DNA of 64,000 nucleotides, from positions 9,574,092 through 9,638,091 of the forward strand of contig JAJEKV010000038.1 of the NCBI GenBank assembly GCA_021234155.1, given 5' to 3'. Under the pieces are notes generated by a model. It had not been told where the DNA came from. It did no database searches and saw only the letters and a list, made by a program, of their open reading frames with translations. Position 1 is the stretch's first letter. The number at the start of each line of letters is the position of its first letter. This stretch comes from Isoetes taiwanensis (Eukaryota; Streptophyta; Lycopodiopsida; Isoetales; Isoetaceae). Below are positions 1 to 10,218 of the stretch, piece after piece. The position numbers were made by a program, and so were the translations under genes.

Positions 1-284
1 CTTCAGGGCAATTTTCCCATGCAAAAGCATAAGCAAGCTGTTTTCTTACTTCATTGTTACAGGGGCTTTCTGGGTAGAAAATGTCTACTATACCTGTTGA
101 ATCTGGCTATGATGGAGCTATGGTGCACCAAAGCCGAACTGGACTTTGCTGGTGCTATTGTCTGCTTTTGCATCAAGCCAAAATGCCAACATTGTCATGA
201 ATCACAGAGGCCATTATCTTCTTGCGTCTTTTTGAATTTTTTCCTTGATTCTTGTTGATACACAACAATCTACTTTTGATTCCG

Positions 285-372
285 AAAATTAGATAGATAG
301 ATAGATAGATATTATTTTAAAGTCCACGGGGATCGTACAATAGGTCATAGGACGGGTCTATATATTCTTTTA
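285..372 (-). repeat. Retroposon 3' end with GATA microsatellite tail
   Basis: Read on the minus strand, a short unit-length end (GTGGACTTTAAAAT) runs directly into a (TATC)n tail at 291-310. A second copy of the same end, with a (TATTC)n tail, lies at 61364-61430. A shared body end followed by different simple-sequence tails is typical of non-LTR retroposons (LINE or SINE) in plants. Only the tail end is recognisable; the 5' extent is not defined. Confidence 0.5.
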
Positions 373-503
373 AAGGTTTTAATTGTCCATGGCACTGCCT
401 GTAAGGGGGTTTAGATCCCCGCACAGAAAATCTGGAATGGTGCAGATGAGCAAGGCAGAGAAAAAAAGGGTGGGAATTTTGAGCGCCGCTAGAGCGGCAC
501 CAC

Positions 504-716
504 TTAGGCTACGTTCCCATGCGCCTCTGACCGGACTCAAGATTCAAAGGCAAGTAACCGGAGAGTTCAGAAATCCCCCTCCATTTCTGAAAAATCGAAG
601 CCAGCCTTGGAAGTTGACCTCAAATTTTGAAGTTAAATCCGAACATGGGAACTGGCTCGACTTCACCTTGACAAGAAATTTCGAAGTCCGGTTGTTTCCA
701 TGGGAACGTAGCCTTA
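504..716. mobile_element. Harbinger/Tourist-type MITE, 207 bp
   Basis: Inverted ends GGCTACGTTCCCATG (507-521) and its reverse complement (699-713) are perfect over 15 bp, and similarity continues inward (both ends have CCGGACT about 10 bp further in). TTA sits immediately outside each end (504-506 and 714-716), matching the 3-bp TWA target-site duplication of PIF/Harbinger elements. The two overlapping ORFs inside are not coding. This is a non-autonomous element; no transposase is seen nearby. Confidence 0.85.
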
Positions 717-1229
717 GACTAATGGTACCCAAGGTTACCTAAAATAAACAAATATCATAAACATCAGGAATTTTGCCCTGACTCTTATTTGGTTCTTATA
801 AGTGCGTAGACACGCATGCACAATCCGTCCAATACATACAATACGTACAATGCTCACAATGAACATAGGGTGAATAACGGGAAGGCGTTAAAACCCTAAT
901 AACTTAGGGCCAATTTTCTTATCTCTATGTGCGCCGTCCAAGTCCGGCAATGTTTTCCGGTATCTCCGATTATCCATGTGTTCTAGATGTTAGCTTATTT
1001 TGGTCTTGATTCTACAGGTCTGTAAACTCCTGGCCGATTTTGTGGTTTTGTTTTCCTCCTTGATTTTCGATGCATGTTATTTTTCCAGGGATCTTTTCCA
1101 GTGGTGATTGGCAGTGGAGCGGCGGAATAACAGTCTTCCGCATTCTTTGTCATGGTTTTGGTTCTGCTTTGTCAACATAGCTAAGCGGTTTTGACATTGA
1201 ACAGGAAACCGGGAATGCTGAATTAGCAC

Positions 1230-1321
1230 ATGCCATGTCCAGCCTCAGTAGGACTTCTTGCATTTCCAAAACCTTCAGAGGGCTTCCAAACTCCAGGGAA
1301 TAACGCGCTATCTGGCACCAG
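1230..1321 (+). other. Possible first coding exon, weak
   Basis: An ATG at 1230 opens a 30-codon frame ending in a good splice donor (CCAG|GTATGC at 1321/1322). The preceding 200 bp looks like a leader. The translation is not recognised, and no matching next exon was found in the 1.9 kb downstream. A second ATG at 1235 in another frame stops quickly. It could be the start of a broken gene or chance. Confidence 0.2.
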
Positions 1322-1329
1322 GTATGCAA

Positions 1330-3250
1330 GCTTTATTTTTAGATTTTCATATGTCTCTAACATAAAAATCCCTATTCTAATGATACAAGACGGTTGAGAG
1401 ACATCTCACATATGATCTCTGCAATGCAAGACAGGCCCAACACTGGCAACACCAGACTTTCTGGTTCGTGCAATTTTGCCAAACTCTAGATATTAAAAAG
1501 CTTCATCCTTTTTGCTATGTTACATTCCTTACCTTCCTTTCTTCTGGCTGTACAGTGGTAAGGCTGCTCGATTTGGAGATTTTTATTGCAAGGGCATGCT
1601 TCTGTGAGTCCATGGATTTCCTTGTACAATGATGTGGACGTAATCTTTTTATGTAATCTCTTCTTTTCTTTTATTCCTTGATGCATGCATCTTGAATTTG
1701 TGCTTTATAGTCTACAATAGAGTGATGCAGCCTCATGCTCTGCTCAATTCGTCTTTGCTGCATATGCTGTTGGATTATAGTTTGCCTGAACTTCTAGTAT
1801 GCAATTCCCAGAATTAAATAATAAAATCCTTGTGCTGTTGGATCACTAAAGTGGTAGGTTGTGGAGCAGCACTTCTCATATTAAATAAGAAGATCATTTG
1901 GCATCATCAGCATACTGAAGTGGAAGTACAAAGGTAAAACAAAACTATTTACTTTCGTTCTTGCATGATTGGCCAGCAAAATAAGAAGTGCACAGAATTA
2001 GTTGTTGCACTTGAAATAAATAGAGGGACAGATTTTCTAATATACCGGCCTTTCTCTGAATTTCACTGTATGTAAGTGCCCGTGTAGTTAGAGGAAAGCA
2101 TGGAAAAGAAATGAAAGGGTTATGAAGAAAAACAGAATTTATGTGAAATTTATTTGTATATGTTCATCTTGATAAGGGGTTTAGTGTGTTGTTGCTTCTG
2201 CATTTGGGCTTGCTTAAGTTTAGCAATAGGCTTTCATGGAAATAACGTTTTCATATTTAATTGATGGCTTGGGGATCAAATAGATTTATGTTCTAGTAAT
2301 GACGGTGATGTTTTTAATTTGTGTAGTGATGAGAGTCCAGATCACTCGATGTGTCAATTGGAAATACCAGGGTTCAAATCCTTGGGCACTCTATATGCAT
2401 TATATCCATTTAGCTTTATAATGGCATATGTCTTTTATTGAAAAATTGAGGTTTTGATGGAAAATTTGACCTAGAGATTATTGTTATCTTCCCTCTAAAT
2501 ATCAATGTGAGCATTTCTTAATTTGTGGTATAAACGAATACCAGTTTTTGCTTTAAAATAAGAACGGTGTTTTAATATAGACAATTTTTTATTTATTGGA
2601 AAAACCAATATCAATTGATGCAATAAAAACTTTTAAAAATTGAATGCAGAAACTTATAAGAATTCTTGTCTTAGAAAAGAGAGTGGTTTTCAAGTTCAAT
2701 ATGCCTTATTGCATTTATTAAACTATTACCAAATGCATTGTAAAAACACCATTGATTTATCCTAATATATAAAGATGCAAGAATTCACTATGTTAATGAA
2801 AAAACCATTAGCTGTTAGCTTATGTTTCTTGATATAATATATTGTATGAAACATTATTAATTCATATAAAAATTTGTACACAACTTCATTATACAACCAC
2901 TTGCACATTACTAATGCGCTAATAAAACACTCATTAAAACTACAATATTAAACTAATATCTAGCATTATAACAGGGGGTTTTTTTTCTGTTTTTGTACTG
3001 TTTTCTCTAAGGTTTTCATATGATTTGGTGGCCGTATTCATCCAGGTGTACTAAATAGTATTTCTAGAGTGCACCCTTTTGTTAGCCGTTGATTTTAGAA
3101 AAGGGGGCAAATTCTGTGGTGGGGGCTTTTTTGTGGTGGGTGTGAATATCCTCCCATTATTTTTAGGGTTTTTTTAGGGTTGTGTGGATTAGGGCATTTT
3201 TATTATCAGAGATAAATCAAACATAGGGCTTGCTTCTGGTTTATGTGGAA
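1330..3250. other. Intergenic stretch without recognisable genes
   Basis: AT-rich sequence without long ORFs. The only notable motif is a tRNA T-arm-like hairpin, CCAGGGTTCAAATCCTTGG (2367-2385), which fits the RNA polymerase III box B. No acceptor stem or box A is visible at the right distance, so it is more likely a SINE relic than a tRNA gene. Microsatellites are absent. Confidence 0.5.
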
Positions 3251-3255
3251 ATGAT

Positions 3256-3579
3256 TTGGGGAAGAAGAGCTACACTATTCTTCAGCTGGTGGGTATCATT
3301 TTTTCCATTTGGTTCTCGCTAGGCAAATGTTTACATGCAAGCTCATACAGAGGCTTCCTTTCAGAAGAGCTAGAACCTCAGATACAATCCATGGTAGGTA
3401 ATTTCGATGATGCAAGGGCTAGACAGAAGATCAAGGAGTTTATTGCCAAAAGAAGCGATGGCAGTCAAATTAAGTGGACGAGTACCTCAGTAGATAATTC
3501 CAGATTAGATAGAACTATGGCTAAGTCTTTTCAGAAGGGCAACGATTTGGATGTAGAGAGAAATGGATTGGTGCATTAA
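3256..3579 (+). CDS. Unrecognised 107-codon ORF with N-terminal hydrophobic segment
   Basis: The frame starts with Met-Gly-Lys-Lys and a hydrophobic stretch (about residues 8-27) that could be a signal peptide or membrane anchor. A polar, charged part follows. It ends about 60 bp before the RMC1-like relic, in another frame. It could be an upstream exon of that relic, shifted by a frameshift, or a chance ORF. I do not recognise it. Confidence 0.25.
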   Translation: MGKKSYTILQLVGIIFSIWFSLGKCLHASSYRGFLSEELEPQIQSMVGNFDDARARQKIKEFIAKRSDGSQIKWTSTSVDNSRLDRTMAKSFQKGNDLDVERNGLVH

Positions 3580-3589
3580 TTTGTCACCG

Positions 3590-4273
3590 TCTGAGAAGAA
3601 TGACAGCACGGAACCATTGCCAGAACCAGGGTTGCAGGTTTCTAGGGGGTCTAGTCCTGTTGTGTCACCTAAGGAAGTGTACGAAGAAGTATTTCTTGTT
3701 GTTGAGGAGCTAATGGCAGTGGATGCTCAGTCTCTTGTTGCTGTGATAGTTGAATACATTCACAGGTAAGCTTAATGTAGTTGGAACCGTGTCTTTTTTG
3801 TTCTGAAGTTGGGAGTTAAATATCAACCACCTCGACTGTCGGGTACAGTTCAGGCGCTGAGAAGTTAAGGATTCCCCATGCTATCTATACTTTGATTGTA
3901 CAGTTGCTTGCACGGGAGAAATGTTTCTCTCAACTGCAGCGCCTAATTGCTTCTAAGGTCAGGCAAAGTGACATGAAAGTATGATTTTTCTGGTAAACTG
4001 CATAACTTTGAGCGAGATCTTTTGCAGGTTCTTGAACCATCAAAGCAACTGGCCTTGCAGATATTAGAGGTGGGCAGGCAACATCCTCTTGTGCATCTTT
4101 CTGAGGAGAATGCAGTTGTGCTAATAAATAAGCAGGGCGAACCAATGGGAACTCGTATTTTTGGTCCTGTTGCTGCCGTTCTACGCAAACGAAACTGCAG
4201 ACCTAATAGCTGCAGATTGGTTTCACTTATGAATCAGAGGCTTCCTTGGGTCTTATCTTTTTTGGCCATTTGA
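3590..4273 (+). pseudogene. RMC1 (Mic1-domain) relic fused to uL14 C-terminal fragment
   Basis: Three exon-like blocks with GT/AG borders join in frame: one ending at 3765, 3849-3957, and one from 4028. They read VVEELMAVDAQSLVAVIVEYI, then AEKLRIPHAIYTLIVQLLAR, then [18 protein letters not shown]. This matches the Mic1 domain of RMC1, a subunit of the Mon1-Ccz1 Rab7 exchange factor on late endosomes and vacuoles. Without any intron the frame then continues into [20 protein letters not shown] and RLVSL, the C-terminal part of ribosomal protein uL14, probably of organellar type. Upstream, the 107-codon ORF from 3256 is in a different frame, and its link to this locus is unclear. RMC1 lacks most of its sequence and uL14 its first half, so this is a chimeric relic. 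The family calls are from memory; the uL14 part is the more certain. Confidence 0.6.
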
Positions 4274-4734
4274 GTTGGTGCATCTATTCTTTGCCATGGA
4301 CTATTTGGTTTCAACCTGTGTTCGGGCACATCTTGACCATGAAGGTTTTTGATCTCTATCCATTACAATCCATTTCATTTGGATATGTTCTCGAAATTTA
4401 GCCCGCGAATTTGTATGCATGCCTATTTCTGGACATGTTTCTTCCAGAGTGCATTTGAAGAAGGTGGCGTTTTGAATAGAAAACAGACGTATTTATTTGG
4501 CTGCACTGAACGTAAGTCAAGCTTTCTGATCAAGAATGTTCTTTCATTATGCATGTCTGATACATCCATATGCTTGTTTCCAAATGACATCTGCAGCCCA
4601 ATTCATGGATTTCCAAAAATGCAATGCAATTCATATATATTCCATTTGTTGTGGTTGAAGTGGAAAAAAATGCCAATTAACAATGTTTGCTACTTGGATA
4701 ATTTAAGCACGTGTGCTTTCTGTTCATGTAGGTA

Positions 4735-4879
4735 ACATCGCCATTTCCGCCATCAGATAAGGTTGGCATAAAGTCCGTGCAAATGGAAGGAGAGATGATT
4801 GTTCCAATGAAAGAGATGAAAATGGATTGGGTGCCATACATTCCTGAAGATATTCTTGAGTATAGCAGTGATTCACCCA
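4735..4879 (+). other. Exon-like block, product unknown
   Basis: After a TGTAG acceptor, an open block encodes about 48 residues including QMEGEMIVPMKEMKMDWVPY and IPEDILEYSS, which looks like genuine protein coding sequence. It may be a further exon of the chimeric relic upstream or a piece of an unrelated gene. A 15-bp direct duplication (GATTCACCCAATTGC) follows at about 4870-4904. No family recognised. Confidence 0.3.
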
Positions 4880-4911
4880 ATTGCCTGATTCACCCAATTG
4901 CCTGTTGGTAA

Positions 4912-5680
4912 GAGATTGTGACTAAACCACAGTTTGTTTATTGTTCCAGAACTGGCTCACTTGAACACTACAAATGTGAAATCTTTGCTCTTAAGTGCAC
5001 ACAAAGAAGGTCCCTGACTGTCTTCTTTGAAATAAGATGTCTTTTTTGTGAATTAATGTAGTATTGATGTTTACTCAGAGTTTGCAGGGCTGCTTTAAGA
5101 CAGCTTAACCAGGAGCATCTAAAGAAATACGAATATTGCCTTCCATGTGACCTTTGTTAATGCATTATATTAGTTCTTTATTCTGGTGCTTTGCGCTCCA
5201 ACTTGGATATTTTCAGGAAGCAAAAAGAAATGATCAACACAATGAAATTGATATTTTATATCACAAGGATTTGTATGTGGTCCCCCAAAAATATCGAATA
5301 TAGCATCTATTTTACATTCTACAGTATACAATGCTAGGAGCAACACTAGCCAACATGGAGCACATATGCATGGACAGATTATTTCATGCTTTTAGAAAGA
5401 AGATCATAGGAGTTTTCAAACAGATCTAGGTGCGACTATAGAGAACATTTGGAGGCTTTTCAAAAGATATGTTAACCAATATTTTGTCATACACTCATAG
5501 CTCAATGTTAAATATATTCTTGCTATCTTTATATCTGGACAAATTGCGTGTTCCTCTTGGAACTAATCCATGTTCTAGCATGAACCATGCCCTCTTATAC
5601 ATGTGTTCAACTAGAATATCCAAGCTTCTTAGTAATTAATATATAGGTCCTTAAAATTTACCTATGTTTGCTTTTGTTAG
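4912..5680. other. Intergenic stretch, nothing recognised
   Basis: AT-rich, no ORF over 60 codons with coding character, and no repeat structure apparent by eye. Confidence 0.5.
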
Positions 5681-5689
5681 GGCCCGAAG

Positions 5690-6075
5690 GGCCCAAAAAT
5701 TTTTTTAATATAACAACCAACACATAACTACCATTAACATTAATTAACACAAACCATTGGGTCCAACACATTTAAATTAAAATCCCCCTTAAACCCCCTT
5801 TGGTTTGGGTGCATATTCACACGGGGGGTGACGTAGGGCAGCGAGAGCCCTTATAATTATGTTTTGCACGTACAAAATCAAAATCATATAGTATATTGCC
5901 TGAAATCTTATAGTATTTTATAAATCTTGTTATACAGTATAACAATTTTTGTACATCCATACCCCACAAACGAGGAACTTTGTGTACGATGTAGATTAAG
6001 GAATAAGGGGTGAATATGCCTATCCAACAGCTCTCGGTGCCCGGAGTCACCCCCCGTGTGAATATGCACCCACAA
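5690..6075. mobile_element. Foldback/MITE-like element with 27-bp perfect inverted repeats
   Basis: Arms at 5806-5832 and 6046-6072 (TGGGTGCATATTCACACGGG and onward, ending GGGGTGAC) are perfect inverted repeats, and weaker pairing continues to about 40 bp. A diverged inverted copy of the left part (about 5745-5860) is at 38840-38960. That copy extends beyond the arm, so the true element is probably larger and may begin near the GGGCCCGAAGGGCCC palindrome at 5681-5695. No convincing target-site duplication flanks the 27-bp arms. The 124-codon minus ORF inside is not recognised. Confidence 0.6.
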
Positions 6076-6109
6076 AGTAATATTAATTTGTTATTGTGGT
6101 TTAATACAA

Positions 6110-6301
6110 AAATTACTACAAAAAACTGATAACATTTATTTATTGGGGGCCTTGTGTTCTGCGACGTGACGTCGCCCTGCGACGAATCCACGGCGACGTC
6201 ATTTGCGACGAGCGGGAAACGTTATTAAAGCGTGTGCATGTGACGTTCTATGTTCTCGTTACGTCGCTAAGACGTCGCAAACTGCCTGTTCTGTAGTAGT
6301 G
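6110..6301. mobile_element. Miniature CACTA (En/Spm) element
   Basis: The right terminus, read on the minus strand from 6301, is CACTACTACAGAACAGGCAG, the canonical CACTA end. The left end at about 6112-6126 (TTACTACAAAAAACTG) is a decayed version. Between them are subterminal repeats built on CGACGTC and TGCGACG in both orientations, as expected for transposase-binding arrays. With only about 190 bp and no ORF it is a non-autonomous derivative. The 3-bp target duplication is not clear because the left end is mutated. Confidence 0.7.
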
Positions 6302-6345
6302 CGAGAGAGGTTACAGAGAAGAAAAAATAAAGGAAGCACGGAGAG

Positions 6346-6729
6346 ATGAATTCTTTGCAAAGTATGAAGAGATCTATGGAAAAAAAACATGTGGCAAATC
6401 ACCACATACCAGTATACTTTGCAAGGGCATTTGCATTGGACAGGTCGAGTGTAAGTGTAGCCTTGGACGAACTGGTGGAGAATGCTGCACTGCATAGTAA
6501 GGCAGCAAGAGGCGAAGAATCTAATAGTGGAGCTAACCTGACAGAAGAGAACACTGTCAAATCCTCAAATTTCATGAGGCTTACCCAGAGGGTGCCTGCA
6601 TCTCTAAGGTATTCTATTGAACAAACGGCTCTTGTGGAGCGGATATTGGAGAAGAGGGCAGAAGGGAAGAAATCTTTAACCACTAAGAGACAGATTTTGG
6701 AGGATGACAGGAAAACTCTGCAGCATTAA
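6346..6729 (+). CDS. Unrecognised 127-codon ORF, charged/helical
   Basis: An open frame of 127 codons, rich in Lys, Glu and Ser, with a likely helical C-terminal half. It lies between the CACTA end and the NUF2 relic. After its stop, about 60 bp continues with coiled-coil-like coding content (KVEGLKTSLEMKEK), so it may be part of a larger broken coiled-coil gene. No family recognised. Confidence 0.3.
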   Translation: MNSLQSMKRSMEKKHVANHHIPVYFARAFALDRSSVSVALDELVENAALHSKAARGEESNSGANLTEENTVKSSNFMRLTQRVPASLRYSIEQTALVERILEKRAEGKKSLTTKRQILEDDRKTLQH

Positions 6730-6903
6730 CTTTATAAATTGCAGGGGAAAGTCGAAGGCTTGAAGACAAGCCTAGAAATGAAGGAAAAGAGCACCGGAAG
6801 CTTATGGAAGATACCAAGCATTTGGATCCATCTGTTGTAGAGACCACAACTTCCTTCTCCAAAGAATCATCTGTGGTGTGTTAGCATTTGGCGCCAAAGA
6901 ATC

Positions 6904-8460
6904 ATGTTCTCTGGAGCTAGAGCTCGGGGAGCTAAGGCTACTTACTCTTGCCCTATCCTAGATTGCCGGGAGATCCTAAAAGCCTTGGGAGAAATGGGCT
7001 TTTGCAGTTTAACGAATGAAATCCTATTAAAGCCTACCGCCGAAGTCATATGGCCTCTTTATGAGAACCTGGTCATCTGTCTACTGGACATTACTAGGTG
7101 AGTTTCTTTTCTTTTTTTTTTGGTTCATGTGTCCATGCATGGGTTTTTTGTCGCATTGGCGTTACTTCTTTTCCCAAGTGACTTGTTTGGGTTTAGGGTT
7201 ATTTTGAGCTCATCTAGATTTAAAGAAATTCAACAACCTATTTTAGGGTGCCTTGGAATATTTGAAGTTCGAATCACGGTATGATGAAACAACTTGTGTG
7301 AAGGCCTCTGTGAGGCTATCATAAGACTTATGTTCTCATCTGGTGCAATTGACTTTGCATCTCATGATATCTTCAGATCCGACCCTATATGGACAACACG
7401 CTTTCTTAGTGATGTCATAAATTTTGCAATGTTCAGGTTGTTACTGTTACCTGTGTTGGATTTCTCATGGTTTAGGCCAGCGCATATCATTGTATATTAT
7501 GTAGTTGAGGTTGTGAGCTGTGATGCAGATTAGAAAGAGAGAAGACAGTTGCTAATGTAGAAGAAAAGAATGCTGCTTCCCAGGAAATATATCAGCAAAA
7601 TCAACAAGTATATGGAAAGGTATAAGCGTGCAATTTTTACAAGTGTGTTTCAGACATAAAGTGATTTGCTTCTCTGCTCTGTGTAATAGTTAGTATATGA
7701 AATTACACAAAAAGAAGCAGAGAAACAAGCTGAACAGCCATTGGTATGAGGTTCTTCAAAAGGAGACAAAGCAATTTGAAGGCAACATATTTCCAACCTG
7801 AATAAAACACAAGCACATCAGGAGAATGAAATCAGAACAATTAAGGATTGAATAACTGCATAGAGAAGGTAAGTCAAACAAACACTTATCATCATTTCAC
7901 TTTGTTTCATAGTGCAAGATGAGAATATCGCATGGGATTTCTTCAGATAACAAGTGAGAAGTCATTGCTCGCTCAAAAAAAACAAGAAGGGTTTCAGTTG
8001 AAAACGTAGATTGTTCAATCACTAGACAAACTTCAGGTATCTAGTAGTCTTTGTAGCTTTGACTTAGCAAGATTTATTGACAAGTCAACATTGGTATATG
8101 CATGCAGAAAATGCTTCATGACAAGAAATTGCATTTGAGAATGTTGAAGTGGCTGCTGAGACAGCGAGGGAATCGTGTACAAAATGGAAAGCAAAGTTAG
8201 AATCATATATTAAGGTGCAATTTTTTTCCGTTTCAAAGTGATGTTTATAAGGTCTTTTCTGAGAATGGATAATTCCTTACTGCAGACGCCAAGATATGAT
8301 TGATTTACTTGAGAAACAAGTAAGATAATCTATTCTTTCATTCTGGTCAATTTTCTATTTGAAAACTTTTGTCCCACTTGATGATGACAATAATAATTAT
8401 GCTGTATTAGATAGCCCTGCAAAAGAGGACTGCAAAGGAGTTGAAGGACTGTGCCTCTGA
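6904..8460 (+). pseudogene. NUF2: Decayed NUF2 kinetochore gene copy
   Basis: The ATG at 6904 opens MFSGARARGAKATYSCPILD followed by CREILKALGEMGFCSLTNEI and LLKPTAEVIWPLYENLV. This aligns with the plant NUF2 N-terminal calponin-homology domain (YSFPRLS...LLKPTPDFISDLYTRLL). A donor follows at about 7098. The next block, around 7240-7438, gives IDFASHDIFRSDPIWTTRFL and SDVINFAMFR, also NUF2-like. Later coiled-coil pieces follow at 7528-7620, 7694-7850 and 7955-8036. The last reads IVQSLDKLQ before a donor, matching the conserved IVQSPDKLQ of plant NUF2. Stops and frameshifts break the exons (for example a stop before IVQSLDKLQ and frame changes near 7750). NUF2 forms the NDC80 complex that attaches kinetochores to microtubules; this copy cannot make it. 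Confidence 0.7.
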
Positions 8461-8496
8461 TTTGTTATGATGAGGATTCAATTGGGCTTTGCAACT

Positions 8497-9412
8497 TCCC
8501 GATCCTCAATTGGGCTTTGCACTTTTCAGACAGGTCTCCTGTTCTTAATTGTTTTTCATACTGTTTTTATCGTGTCTCAAGAGCATTGCATTCAATATAT
8601 CGCTGTTTTAAGAAAAATTGTTGTGGTGTTAATGGAATCTTATAAAGAAGTATTTCCTCACTATCTACTGACCGAGTAAATGCATTAGTGGAAGCCACAA
8701 TTGACAATTGCTTTATGTTGTCTCGGCATCACAGCAGGTCCGTGAGAGGCTTCAATCGACGAATATTAAACAAAAACTCCTCGTATTTATTTGTATCAAA
8801 CACTACATAAACTCCAAGCCAGAGTTATTCAGTCCATGTTATTTCTTCGGTGGCGGCGAACGTTTTCTATGATAATTTGTTATCGGACTCCTTTCAGGGC
8901 CTCTGTAGTCACTAAAAAATGGCATCTCTGCCTGCAAACAGCATCATCATAGATATTTATTTTTTCTTCTACTTTGCACAAATCAAAGCGAATTATAAAG
9001 TACTTACTTACCTCTGAAGTTTTCTGAACAAAGAGACCTCTCCTCCCTCCCGCCAACGCCCCGTATTCTTTTGCTTGTGCTTCTCCTGCACAAAATTTAG
9101 TTAATTTTTGTTGTGCAATCGTATTTCATTTTTTACACAAAACATACTTACCGGAATAAGCCGAAGTTATAAGAAGAATTGCAAGCACTAGTACAACTTT
9201 TGTTTCTGCCATTGCTGCTTTTCTTCAGTGTAAGTATTAGAAGCTTATTTGAAGCCTCACATTTCTTAGGCACTCTCGGATTTATTATTCCATTCACTAT
9301 TGACTTAGCTTTCTTTCTTTCCATCCCTACATTAAGAATCTTATCTTATACTGTAGTATCCGTGGTTATCCCTGGCTGTACGCTTAAAGAATTGACTTAG
9401 ACCATTTTCCTT
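8497..9412 (-). repeat. Duplicated block containing peptide gene A
   Basis: The peptide gene plus about 340 bp of 3' flank and 200 bp of 5' flank is shared with copy C (34096-34922). Copy B shares only the gene and its 5' flank (30437-30899). This is a gene duplication, not a transposon with visible ends. Confidence 0.75.
8839..9212 (-). CDS. Secreted peptide precursor, copy A (75 aa, 3 exons)
   Basis: Three exons with canonical borders: 9212-9152, 9085-9012 and 8931-8839 (stop at 8841-8839), with introns of 66 and 80 bp. The phases agree. Exon 1 encodes an almost textbook signal peptide (MAETKVVLVLAILLITSAYS). Exon 2 encodes a 25-residue basic pro-region. Exon 3 encodes AEMPFF then SDYRGPERSPITNYHRKR and SPPPKK. 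The Asp-Tyr pair followed by Pro/Ser-rich sequence is how tyrosine-sulfated plant peptides (PSY, CIF, RGF classes) begin, but it matches none of their consensus sequences well. It is therefore best called a candidate secreted, possibly sulfated, signalling peptide. Two diverged copies (B at 30.4-30.8 kb, C at 34.4-34.7 kb) keep the same exon structure. Short exons mean it would be missed by ORF callers. No obvious TATA box lies just upstream. Confidence 0.65.
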
Positions 9413-9416
9413 TCTC

Positions 9417-9800
9417 ACAATAAAGCAGAGTTTCATTAAAGTTGGAATTCTGAAGACAAGTTGGAATAATTTTTATATAGTATACCTTGGAGGGTTATGT
9501 ATACCTCAATACTTATAGTATGGTTATGTGTATTACAAAAGGTTATGTATACCTATTGCATACTAGTATACCTCAATACATATAGTATGGTTATGTGTAT
9601 TACAAAAGGTTATGTATACCTGATAACAATAAGATTACAATAAGATAACAATAAGATTACAACCAGATTACAATAAGATAACAAGTACTATTATTCTACT
9701 ATTACTTATAGTACGGTTATGTGTATTACAAAAGGTTATGTGTACCTGTTGTATACTAACACAACCAGATTACAATAAGATAACAAGTACTATTATTCTT
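9417..9800. repeat. AT-rich tandem repeats
   Basis: A unit of about 45-110 bp built on TATGGTTATGTGTATTAC and AAAAGGTTATGTATACCT recurs at about 9518, 9587 and 9712. ACAATAAGATTACAA blocks lie between. At 9417-9450 there is an inverted match to 28612-28640 (the start of block X). No coding content. Confidence 0.6.
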
Positions 9801-9806
9801 CTACTA

Positions 9807-10109
9807 TTACTCTGAATGATCAGAACTAGTAGAAGGCGCTCCAGAGATCCTTTCGATCATGAACATTTGATACTCCCTATTCCACAGGAGATGGATGATA
9901 ACATCGACGGGATCAGGATAATGGCGAGGATTGAGAGCAACAGTGGTGAGCCAGTCTTCAAGCGGTATATCTCGCTCGCGGCACCGCTTGAAGTCCTCAT
10001 GATTCATCTTGCAAGTGATAGAATCACGTTCAAGACCAGAATACGTCATAGCTAGACGGAGGCCAATGTTGCTACACTTGACAATTTGATGTATATTTAT
10101 ACCCACCAA
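9807..10109 (-). CDS. Unrecognised 100-codon ORF
   Basis: Open frame with a plausible protein-like composition (for example DIPLEDWLTTVALNPRHYPD) and a Ser/Thr-rich end. It starts beside a 30-bp duplicated block (about 10080-10150). It lies in transposon-rich sequence and may be an accessory transposon gene fragment. No homolog recognised. Confidence 0.3.
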   Translation of the reverse strand: MVGINIHQIVKCSNIGLRLAMTYSGLERDSITCKMNHEDFKRCRERDIPLEDWLTTVALNPRHYPDPVDVIIHLLWNREYQMFMIERISGAPSTSSDHSE

Positions 10110-10218
10110 AATTATTGATGGTATATACCCACCAAAATTATTGATGGTATATACATAGAAATTTTTGGATTATATACATACTTGTATGGTACTCGTATAA
10201 AGGCAATGAACACCAATA

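Noticed and set aside
383-742. 119-codon plus ORF and 62-codon minus ORF
   Set aside because: They overlap the Harbinger-type MITE and its inverted repeats and lack protein-like conservation.
2345-2395. tRNA gene
   Set aside because: A good T-arm word exists, but no acceptor stem, D-arm or anticodon arm can be folded around it.
8839-9212. Naming the peptide as PSY, CIF or RGF
   Set aside because: Only the Asp-Tyr start and Pro-richness agree; the diagnostic downstream residues of each family are missing.
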